Origin: an uncultured Corynebacterium sp.
GTDB lineage: Bacteria; Actinomycetota; Actinomycetes; Mycobacteriales; Mycobacteriaceae
Length of the DNA stretch: 51,664 nucleotides
Direction of reading: 5' to 3'
NCBI RefSeq assembly: GCF_947253065.1
Contig: NZ_CAMXWS010000013.1
Coordinates: 1 to 51,664, forward strand
Shown: positions 40,910 to 48,306 of the stretch, one piece after another
Position numbering within the stretch: position 1 is the first letter of the stretch
How the letters are laid out: each line of letters opens with the position of its first letter
Notes under the pieces: model-generated
Seen by the model: only the letters and a program-made list of their open reading frames with translations
What the model was told of the DNA's origin: nothing
Database searches by the model: none
Program-made: the position numbers and the translations under genes

Positions 40910-42199
40910 ATGGCGGCCATCATCATCGTCGGTGCCCAGTGGGGCGACGAGGGCAAAGGTAAGGCCACGGACATTCTTGGTGGCAAGGTCGACTATGTGG
41001 TCAAGCCAAACGGCGGCAATAATGCCGGCCACACAGTTGTTGTCGGTGGTGAGAAGTACGAGCTGAAGCTCCTTCCCGCCGGCGTTCTCAGTGAGAATGC
41101 CACCCCGGTGCTGGGCAACGGCGTGGTGGTGAACCTGGAGGCCCTCTTCGAGGAGATCGACGGCCTGGAGGCCCGCGGCGCGAATGCTTCCCGCCTGCGC
41201 ATTAGCTCCAATGCTCACCTGGTCACCCCGTACCACCAGACGTTGGACCGCGTGCAGGAGCGCTTCCTGGGCAAGCGTGCGATTGGTACCACCGGCCGCG
41301 GTATCGGCCCGACGTACGCTGACAAGGTCGCGCGCGTGGGCATCCGTGTGCAGGACCTGTTCGACGAATCCATCCTGCGCCAGAAGATCGAATCCGCTCT
41401 GGATGTGAAAAACCAGATGCTGGTGAAGATGTACAACCGCAAGGCGATCGACCCTGAAGAGGTCGTGGGCTACTTCCTGGGCTATGCCGATCGCGTCAAG
41501 CCGATGGTGATCGATGCTGAGCAGGAGCTCAATGCCGCACTCGACCGTGGCGAGCACGTCCTCATGGAGGGCGGCCAGGCCACCATGCTGGATGTGGACC
41601 ACGGCACCTACCCGTTCGTGACCTCTTCCAACCCGACCTCTGGCGGTGCCTGCGTTGGCTCCGGCATCGGTCCGACGAAGATCACCGCGTGCTTGGGCAT
41701 TGTGAAGGCTTACACCACCCGCGTGGGTGCGGGCCCGTTCCCAACTGAGCTCTTTGATAAGTGGGGCGATTACCTCCAGGAGACCGGTGGTGAGGTCGGC
41801 GTGAATACCGGCCGCAAGCGCCGCTGTGGCTGGTACGACTCTGTCATCGCACGCTACGCCGCACGCGTCAACGGTTTCACCGACTACTTCTTGACCAAGC
41901 TGGACGTGCTCACCGGCATTGGTGAGATCCCCATCTGTGTCGCCTACGACGTCGACGGCGAGCGTTTCGATGAAATGCCGCTTACTCAGTCCCAGTTCCA
42001 CCACGCCGAGCCCATCTTTGAGACCATGCCCGCCTGGGACGAAGACATCACCGGCTGCCGCACCTTTGAGGAGCTTCCGCAGCGCGCCCAAGATTACGTC
42101 CTGCGCCTCGAGGAACTCTCCGGCGCCCCGATTTCCTACATCGGCGTAGGCCCCGGCCGCGACCAGACGATCGTGCGCCACGATGTTATGGAGCGTTAG
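40910..42199 (+). CDS. purA: Adenylosuccinate synthetase (PurA)
   Basis: 429 residues, full length. It makes adenylosuccinate from IMP, aspartate and GTP. The GTP-binding loop GDEGKGK is at 12-18; NNAGHTVVV, the catalytic-region TTGRGIGPTYADK and the later GVNTGRKRRCGWYD are typical. ATG with AGGGAG upstream. The last 106 bases are duplicated 627 bases downstream with 95% identity, around a small minus-strand gene, suggesting that the 3' end was replaced by an inserted cassette. Confidence 0.97.
   Translation: MAAIIIVGAQWGDEGKGKATDILGGKVDYVVKPNGGNNAGHTVVVGGEKYELKLLPAGVLSENATPVLGNGVVVNLEALFEEIDGLEARGANASRLRISSNAHLVTPYHQTLDRVQERFLGKRAIGTTGRGIGPTYADKVARVGIRVQDLFDESILRQKIESALDVKNQMLVKMYNRKAIDPEEVVGYFLGYADRVKPMVIDAEQELNAALDRGEHVLMEGGQATMLDVDHGTYPFVTSSNPTSGGACVGSGIGPTKITACLGIVKAYTTRVGAGPFPTELFDKWGDYLQETGGEVGVNTGRKRRCGWYDSVIARYAARVNGFTDYFLTKLDVLTGIGEIPICVAYDVDGERFDEMPLTQSQFHHAEPIFETMPAWDEDITGCRTFEELPQRAQDYVLRLEELSGAPISYIGVGPGRDQTIVRHDVMER
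42094..42199 (+). repeat. purA 3'-end, copy 1 (in the gene)
   Basis: 106 bases forming the end of the intact purA. It aligns without gaps to 42721-42826; the first 69 bases are identical and all five differences lie in the last 37 bases. Confidence 0.9.
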
Positions 42200-42230
42200 C
42201 CGCGTTCTGCACTCCACGTCTCACGCTTTA

Positions 42231-42266
42231 GCGCGTTCCTTCCGTTAGGGGAGGGGGCGCGCTTTT
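42231..42266 (+). terminator. Terminator after purA (copy 1)
   Basis: GCGCG..CCTTCC / GGGGAGG..CGCGC stem followed by TTTT. A related hairpin follows the duplicated purA end (42857-42893). Confidence 0.78.
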
Positions 42267-42292
42267 CGCTGATCGAAGCTCCTCTCCAGCCG

Positions 42293-42643
42293 TCAACCCC
42301 TGACGATATTCGGTTGCTGAATACCGGCACCCACACGGGGCGAACGCGAAACCGTGTGACCGAAAACGGAAATGAGCGGGCTGACCACGCGGTATGCCTC
42401 GAACTCATCACCTGGATTAGTCAGTGCCGCGATTAGCGACTCGTAATCGTCGTTCTTGATCCACGTTTTGAGCGCTTCGGCCGCCGATTGAAAGGCGGAT
42501 CCCTGCGTGACGGCAACGCGCGAATCGATTTCTTTCAAAAGCTCAGGGTGGTCGGACAATCTGAGGTCATTGATTTTGAGCTCCGGAAGAAGAAGTTCGT
42601 ATGTCGCAATCTGACGGGCGGTTCGAGGAGAGACGTTGTGCAT
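42293..42643 (-). CDS. Small protein of unknown function inside the purA 3' duplication
   Basis: 116 residues from ATG 42643, which has an excellent AAGGAG site seven bases upstream. No family recognised. The protein is soluble, helical and charged (TARQIATYELLLPELKINDLRLSDHPELLKEI, SAAEALKTWIKNDDYESLIAALTNPGDEFEAY). A longer open frame to 42841 would read back through the duplicated purA end and is not used. The gene lies between two copies of the purA 3' end and opposite to purA, as cargo of a small integrated segment would. A defence or toxin-antitoxin role is possible but unsupported. Confidence 0.7.
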   Translation of the reverse strand: MHNVSPRTARQIATYELLLPELKINDLRLSDHPELLKEIDSRVAVTQGSAFQSAAEALKTWIKNDDYESLIAALTNPGDEFEAYRVVSPLISVFGHTVSRSPRVGAGIQQPNIVRG

Positions 42644-42720
42644 GAGTCTTCTCCTTGTCGTCGCGTAGTTAGCATCCGATGATATTTTCTCGTCAAGCTG
42701 CTGTCCAGGTTCACTGGGTT

Positions 42721-42826
42721 TTACGTCCTGCGCCTCGAGGAACTCTCCGGCGCCCCGATTTCCTACATCGGCGTAGGCCCCGGCCGCGATCAGACGATCG
42801 TGCGCCACGACGTCATGGAGCGCTAA
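42721..42826 (+). repeat. Detached purA 3'-end, copy 2
   Basis: A 106-base open remnant of purA ending in TAA, preceded by unrelated sequence, so it cannot be translated as PurA. It matches 42094-42199 at 101 of 106 positions and is followed by its own terminator. It may be the original chromosomal end left behind when a cassette supplied copy 1. Confidence 0.9.
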
Positions 42827-42856
42827 ACACGCCATAGACAACTAAACCAACGCCGC

Positions 42857-42893
42857 AGCGCGCCCTTCCCTCTCTAGGGGAGTGTGCGCTTTT
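42857..42893 (+). terminator. Terminator after the detached purA end (copy 2)
   Basis: AGCGCGCCCTTCCC / GGGGAGTGTGCGCT stem followed by TTTT, related to the hairpin after purA. The tail runs into a copy of the 13-mer (42895-42907); the matching position after copy 1 reads GCTGATCGAAGCT. Confidence 0.75.
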
Positions 42894-43419
42894 CGCTTAT
42901 CGACGCCCCTTCCTTCCCATCTGTTCAGCCCCAGAATCCGCGTTTATAAATTATTGCCGTGTGTAGTAAGCGGGTTTATTGAGTGGCTAATTGTGTAGAT
43001 TCCGAAAAGAATGTGGTGCCCGAAAGTATATTGTTCAGTAAATAAAACGAAAAGCTTGGCAAAAGGATTCATGCAGAAGCTGATGTTTTCAGCCTCTGCC
43101 ATAGAATTCCCAGCCCGCATCAAGTGTTTATCATCACAGCTAGAGGCGGTAATTTATGTTTGTCACCATATGTACATACATTTAAAAACGCCATGGCCAG
43201 TATGGACGTCTATTGTCTAGACAATTTAGGGCACTCTTACGAAGAGATGCTTATTCTTTAGCTGGCTTTAAATACATTCCGGTGATAGTTTCGTCTCTGT
43301 GAGGAAACGTATGGTGCTCCTAGTGCTTCCTGAGTAGCGCCAACGCAACTCATAGGAAGACGCACCATGCGTCTCTTTTGGATTTGAGAACCCCTACTGA
43401 CGTTTCTTGAAAGGAACTC
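42894..43419 (+). other. AT-rich gene-free region before the first surface-protein gene
   Basis: About 525 bases, markedly AT-rich between about 42950 and 43200. It contains a perfect 14-base palindrome ATTGTCTAGACAAT (43212-43225) overlapping a TATTTAGG-family motif, AATTTAGGGCACTCTT (43223-43238), then the leader block shared with the second surface-protein gene. A 69-codon open frame at 43011 shows no protein features. Confidence 0.6.
43284..43353 (+). promoter_or_regulatory. Leader block shared by the two surface-protein genes (copy 1)
   Basis: 70 bases starting GATAGTTTCGT and containing CGTATGGTGC and CGCCAACGCA are clearly related to 48151-48221. Each block ends 66-85 bases before its start codon. 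It is likely a common promoter/5' leader or operator region. Confidence 0.65.
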
Positions 43420-46400
43420 ATGCGGAAAATGAACATTGCTCGCCGCCGTGGCACTTCTATTGCGGCTGCGGCTCTCTCCTTGGCGCTGGTGGCTCCGACT
43501 GTGCAGCCGGTCGCCTTTGCGCAACAGGATGCAGACAGCCCAGCTGTGGCAGCTCCTGCGGGTGACAACTCGCTTGAAGATGCCATCCATGCTGAGAGGC
43601 AGGTAATTGATGCTGACCCGATCGCATCGGGTCGCATTACGCAGCCGTCCCACCTGACGAATGTGTTCGGTCAGGGCTACGGTCTGCTTTCCGGTCACAT
43701 CACCGAGGCCACTCCGGGTGACTCGTTGACCGCGAACCCGTTTACTTCTGGTGGTACTGGCGGTGTGCCAGCTCCGGAGGGAACTTACGTATACGCGCAG
43801 TTCCGTGATGTTGATGGCTCTGTTTCTCCGATTTTCCGCACCCAGGTGCACAACCTGGAGGGCACCGTAGTTGGATTGAACGGTGGTCAGGGCACGTTCG
43901 CTTTTGGTTTGCCGCAGGTTGATACTCCGGAGGGTGTTCCGGAGATCACGGCTGAGCCGGGTACCCCGGAATATGAGGAGCAGGTTAAGGCAGCAGAAGA
44001 GGCTGCTAAGACAATCGAGAACAGCACTGATGGTGTCAAATCGGTTTCCGGTTCGAAGCGCCGTGGTGGCATGGAGTGGACGGATGCGAATGGTAAGGTC
44101 CACCGCTTCCATGGACGCGGCAGCCAGCAGTACCGTCTGTGGGTCGACCCATACGAGAATGACCGCGGTCAGCTGGTGGAGCCGTTCCGTCAGGTAAACG
44201 GAATTGTTCCCGGTTCGTTCGTTGATGTTTCTACGGCTCAGAACAACGGTGCATGGCCGTCTGTGGGTGCAGCAATGAACCTGACCGGCATGATCATGAA
44301 GGAGCGTCCGGCTGAGTGGATGGTCGGCAAGGACTCTCCTGTCATGCAAAAGGCCGTGGAGGACACGGAAGGTGCCCGTCGTGATGCTGAGACCCTGACT
44401 GATCTCGACCGTTATATTGCGGGCGAAGTGTGGCTCGAGGCTGGCAACGGCACTTCGATTACTAACGCCCCGAACCGCGACCGTCGTGACCGTCCGGCTG
44501 CAGGCTACCGTGTTTACGCTTCCACGCTTACCCGCGAGGGTGCCATTGCTAACCAGCAGCAGGTCAAGGATTTGACCACGCCTGCGGAGAAGACGGCGGC
44601 CACAAAGAAGCTTTTGGAGGATCACCCTGAGTACATCCTCAAGACGGTGTGGGGTTACACCGATGAGGAGGGTAACTACACTCTGCGCTTCGATGATGCA
44701 GAGAATCCTTCTAATGAGGACACGGATTACGTCGACTTTGACAACCTGTTCATGTGGGTGACCGATCCCACTGGTGAGAAGACGATGGACACCTACTCGC
44801 CTTACATCACCAACTCTTTCTTCAACTTCAACGACAACACCGCATGGTCGTCGGGTACGCCGTACAAGCGCCCGGTACGAAAAGCGATCGCGAACCAGCA
44901 CTTCGCAGTGATGGTCAATGAGCAGCAGTCGCTGAACATCACCAACTTTGATGCGTTCCAGAACCCGGCAAAGCCTGGTGAGACCGCTGAGATTGAGGTC
45001 ACCGGTACGTTCCCGCCATTCGATGGTGATTCGAACTGGGTGAATGTCGTCTGGCGCGATCAGAAGGGCAAGGAGCTCAAGCGTTGCGAGAATATTGGCT
45101 CTGCAACGGAAGCTTCCAAGTGCTCCTTCGACATTCCGGAGGATTACCCGAGCGGTGAGATCATCAATGCAGAGCTCGTCGTTGGCGACCGTGTGGTCTC
45201 CGCTGACTCTTTGATGGTCATCGACCGTGAACGTGATAACGGTAAGTACACCCCGGAGTATGAGGAGACCACTGCTCCGCAGGGCGAGGACACCACGATT
45301 CCGGCGCCGAAGAACACGCAGGAAGATGAAGAGGGTAATGTTCCGGAGCTTCCGGAAGGAACGAAGTTCACTCCGGGTAACCAGGTCGTTGGTCCGGACG
45401 GCCCGCTGGCCGACGATGAGGGTAACCCGGAGTGGCCGGATTGGATCAAGGTCAATCCGGATGGCTCCATCACCGTCACCCCAGACGAGAACACGCCGGT
45501 CGGCGAGTACAATATCCCTGTTGTGACCACCTACCCGGATGGTTCTAAGGAGACGATTTACGCTCCGGTTGAGGTTACCGAGGGCTTCGAAAAGCCGACC
45601 GATAACGGGCAGTCGGGTCAGGCGGATGAGATTACTCCGTCTTGGGAGAACTCCAAGACCCCGGCGGGCGAGCCTGTGAAGGTTCCGAACACTGGTGAGG
45701 CAATTCCGGACGGTTCGAAGGTTGACGCCGTTTCGGATAAGGGCTGGACTGTCACCTCCACTCCGGAGGGTGAGATTTCGGTTACTCCGCCGGCTGATGC
45801 CAAGACCGGTGATAAATCGACTATTTGGGTGACTGTGACCTACCCGGATGGTTCGCAGGATGTTGAGAAGTTCACCGTTACCGTTCAGAACGATGATGAT
45901 GGTGACGGCGATCCGACCAACGATGGTGATGACGCCGCTAAGACCACCCCGGACTGGGAGAACTCTGAGACTAAGCCGAATGAGCCGGTAGATATCCCGA
46001 ACACGGGTGACAAGCTGCCGGAGGGCTCCGATGTCAAGGTTCCTGAGACGGTCAAGGATCAGTCGGGCAACGACTGGACCGTTGAGGTTGTTGGTGACAA
46101 CGGTGACATCAAGGTGACGCCGCCGGAGGACGCTAAGCCGGGCGATAAGGTCGAGGTTGAAATTGAGGTGACTTATCCGGACGGTTCGACTGATAAGGAG
46201 ACCGTCACTGTCACTGTGACCGGCGACTACGACGTCGAGTATGAGCCCGGTAAGGGTCAGGTCGATACTGATATCAAGGCTAAGCCGGTACCGGCTAAGG
46301 ACAAGACTGAGATCCCGGAGGGCACTAAGTACGCCACCGCTAAGGATGACAATGGTCAGCCGAACCAGGAGACTCACGATGGTCTGTGGACCATCGAGGA

Positions 46401-47826
46401 GCCGGATGAGAATGGTGTCGTTGTTGCCAAGGTTGATTCCCAGAAGCTGAAGGAGCGTTACACCTCCGAGCACAGCAAGGTCATTGGTGACAAGTGCAAG
46501 AATGGCGAGGAGATCACTGAGCAGGAGGCGAAGGATCTCATTGAGAAGCTCAAACCACTGTTCGCTGCTAACTCGGTGATTGATGTGACCTTCCCGAATG
46601 GCGATAAGGATAAGGCTACGGCTAACTTCACGCTGCTCGATGCGAAGGGCAACCCGATGGCTGAGAGTGACGACTGGGATGGCGACGGTGTGTCCAACAT
46701 CGAAGAAATCCAGAAGTGCTCTGACCCATTCGACCCGGACAGCAAGCCTGCAGCCCCGGTTGAGAAACCGGATTGGGACGACACCACCGGTACTGCGGGC
46801 AACGAGATCAAGATTCCTAAGAAGGATGGCTCTGGTGATGTTCCGGAAGGAACCACTCTCGAGGTAGAGGGGCCGGGCAAGGCTGAGCTCGACGAGGATG
46901 ACAACATCGTTGTCACCCCGAATGAGGATGCGAAGCCGGGCGACAAGATCGTTGTCAAGGTCAAGGACAAGAACGGCAACGTCATTGACGAAGTCACTGT
47001 GACGATCGTCGATCCGTGGGGCGATGCTGAGACTTACCCGGGCAAGCCGGTTGAGGTTGAGAAGGATAAGTCCTTCGAGGTTCCGGAAGGTGCCACCGTT
47101 GAGGTGACCGAGGGTAATGACAAGGGCACGGCTGAGTTGCTGCCGAACGGCAACATCAAGGTCACCCCGAATGACAATGCGAAGCCGGGCGACAAGATTG
47201 TCGTTGAGGTCAAGGACAAGGATGGCAAGGTCATCGACACCGTCACGGTGACGATCGAGGAAGAGCCGATCAGCTCCTCCGACCGTGAAGGCTGCACCGA
47301 GTCTCTGATTGGCTTTGGTTTGCCGCTGCTGGCTCTGATTCCGCTGGGTATTGCTTCCCAGACTGCGATCCCGGGTCTGCAGAACATTCAGGCTCAGGTT
47401 GGTCGTCAGATCCAGGATGCGAACACTGCTCTGCAGAACCAGCTCGGCATCATGGATCCGCGTCTGGCTAAGGCTGCCGCTGACTTCCAGGCACAGCTGA
47501 AGGGTGCAGGTGCAAACCTGGGCCACGTCCTAGGTGGCATCGCGGTTCTGGCTTACGGCATCGCTGCGATCACCACGATTGCAGTCAAGTGCGGTCCGGG
47601 TAACACGGAGATCCGTGATACCAATGTGGATATCGACTCGATCTTTGGTGGTTCCTCTACCCGTGTCGAGAAGGAAGGTGACAACGCCTCCTCGCTCGAG
47701 AAGCAGGAGAGCAGCTCCTCTTCCAGCAAGCGCCAGGAAAACGAGGATGCCCCGGCAAACCCGGAAGCTGAAGCTGAGGCAAACGACGCTGAAGCACCGG
47801 CTGCTGACGAGAACACCGAAGAGTAA
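43420..47826 (+). CDS. Giant YPDG-repeat surface protein, membrane-anchored (paralogue 1)
   Basis: 1468 residues. A signal peptide (RRRGTSIAAAALSLALVAPTVQPVAFA, cleavage near 34) precedes a large N-terminal module (about 40-605). A series of Rib/YPDG-type beta domains follows (about 605-1285) with repeated PDWENS..PNTG, TVTPPxDAKPGDK and VTYPDGS segments. DDWDGDGVSNIEEIQ (about 1085) looks like a calcium-binding TSP3-type loop. Two hydrophobic segments (about 1295-1318 and 1367-1390) and a Ser/Glu-rich tail end the protein; there is no LPxTG. This fits a cell-envelope protein anchored by C-terminal helices. Adhesion or stalk function is inferred. GAAAGGAAC ribosome site; a second ATG three codons on is possible. 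Confidence 0.88.
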   Translation: MRKMNIARRRGTSIAAAALSLALVAPTVQPVAFAQQDADSPAVAAPAGDNSLEDAIHAERQVIDADPIASGRITQPSHLTNVFGQGYGLLSGHITEATPGDSLTANPFTSGGTGGVPAPEGTYVYAQFRDVDGSVSPIFRTQVHNLEGTVVGLNGGQGTFAFGLPQVDTPEGVPEITAEPGTPEYEEQVKAAEEAAKTIENSTDGVKSVSGSKRRGGMEWTDANGKVHRFHGRGSQQYRLWVDPYENDRGQLVEPFRQVNGIVPGSFVDVSTAQNNGAWPSVGAAMNLTGMIMKERPAEWMVGKDSPVMQKAVEDTEGARRDAETLTDLDRYIAGEVWLEAGNGTSITNAPNRDRRDRPAAGYRVYASTLTREGAIANQQQVKDLTTPAEKTAATKKLLEDHPEYILKTVWGYTDEEGNYTLRFDDAENPSNEDTDYVDFDNLFMWVTDPTGEKTMDTYSPYITNSFFNFNDNTAWSSGTPYKRPVRKAIANQHFAVMVNEQQSLNITNFDAFQNPAKPGETAEIEVTGTFPPFDGDSNWVNVVWRDQKGKELKRCENIGSATEASKCSFDIPEDYPSGEIINAELVVGDRVVSADSLMVIDRERDNGKYTPEYEETTAPQGEDTTIPAPKNTQEDEEGNVPELPEGTKFTPGNQVVGPDGPLADDEGNPEWPDWIKVNPDGSITVTPDENTPVGEYNIPVVTTYPDGSKETIYAPVEVTEGFEKPTDNGQSGQADEITPSWENSKTPAGEPVKVPNTGEAIPDGSKVDAVSDKGWTVTSTPEGEISVTPPADAKTGDKSTIWVTVTYPDGSQDVEKFTVTVQNDDDGDGDPTNDGDDAAKTTPDWENSETKPNEPVDIPNTGDKLPEGSDVKVPETVKDQSGNDWTVEVVGDNGDIKVTPPEDAKPGDKVEVEIEVTYPDGSTDKETVTVTVTGDYDVEYEPGKGQVDTDIKAKPVPAKDKTEIPEGTKYATAKDDNGQPNQETHDGLWTIEEPDENGVVVAKVDSQKLKERYTSEHSKVIGDKCKNGEEITEQEAKDLIEKLKPLFAANSVIDVTFPNGDKDKATANFTLLDAKGNPMAESDDWDGDGVSNIEEIQKCSDPFDPDSKPAAPVEKPDWDDTTGTAGNEIKIPKKDGSGDVPEGTTLEVEGPGKAELDEDDNIVVTPNEDAKPGDKIVVKVKDKNGNVIDEVTVTIVDPWGDAETYPGKPVEVEKDKSFEVPEGATVEVTEGNDKGTAELLPNGNIKVTPNDNAKPGDKIVVEVKDKDGKVIDTVTVTIEEEPISSSDREGCTESLIGFGLPLLALIPLGIASQTAIPGLQNIQAQVGRQIQDANTALQNQLGIMDPRLAKAAADFQAQLKGAGANLGHVLGGIAVLAYGIAAITTIAVKCGPGNTEIRDTNVDIDSIFGGSSTRVEKEGDNASSLEKQESSSSSSKRQENEDAPANPEAEAEANDAEAPAADENTEE

Positions 47827-47852
47827 ATGACTCACTAGGTCTCTCATCTGAG

Positions 47853-47898
47853 AAAGCCCACCGCTATCTTCCCCACAACGGGAAGTGGCGGTGGGTTT
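47853..47898 (+). terminator. Rho-independent terminator of surface protein 1
   Basis: AAAGCCCACCGC..TTCCC pairs with GGGAA..GCGGTGGGTTTT around CACAAC, 27 bases after the stop. Confidence 0.9.
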
Positions 47899-48150
47899 TG
47901 CCATTCTTGAAGGCTTGAAAATAATCGTGCCGCGTAAAGAAAACATAAAATGTTTCTGTGATTCTTCGCGTGTGGCTCCTCTGCTTCGGCCCCTTTTAGG
48001 GCGGGAAACCGGCCTGAGTGGCGTGCGTCACTAAAAAAGTTATATACATCTGCCCATGCTTCTACCTGCTGTATGTTGCGCGTGTTGCCAATGGTGTGAC
48101 GCCAGATCCAATTGTCTAGTCTTTTGGGCTGGATACATTTTCTTGACACT

Positions 48151-48221
48151 GATAGTTTCTGTAGCTGTGAGAAATCGTATGGTGCCCGCAACTTGCGCTG
48201 AGTGACGCCAACGCATCTCAT
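48151..48221 (+). promoter_or_regulatory. Leader block shared by the two surface-protein genes (copy 2)
   Basis: 71 bases related to 43284-43353 (GATAGTTTCTG.., TCGTATGGTGCC, GACGCCAACGCA). A TTGACA box lies directly upstream (48143-48148). The rest of the 480-base gap 47827-48306 is AT-rich at 47930-48070 and holds no gene. Confidence 0.65.
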
Positions 48222-48306
48222 GTACGGACCGTGTCGTAACGCTCAAAGCGCAGGGCACGAACCAGAACTCCATACATCGTTCAAAGTCTTTTTCGAAAGG
48301 GACCAC

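Noticed and set aside
42293..42841. 182-codon version of the cassette gene
   Set aside because: The extra N-terminus is the reverse reading of the duplicated purA end; ATG 42643 has an ideal ribosome site.
3058..42907. The 13-mer as a polar segregation or Chi-like motif (KOPS type)
   Set aside because: Orientation is mixed in this window (7 plus, 5 minus), so strong strand bias is not supported; a genome-wide count is needed.
42094..42913. Prophage or integrative conjugative element at purA
   Set aside because: No integrase, excisionase or transfer gene in the roughly 630-base unit; only a cassette or remnant can be supported.
43011..43220. 69-codon open frame in the AT-rich gap before the surface gene
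   Set aside because: No ribosome site, no domain and atypical composition.
43258..47526. 1422-codon open frame on the minus strand opposite the first surface gene
   Set aside because: The plus-strand frame has a signal peptide, repeats and membrane segments; the long reverse frame is a by-product of GC-biased repeat codons.
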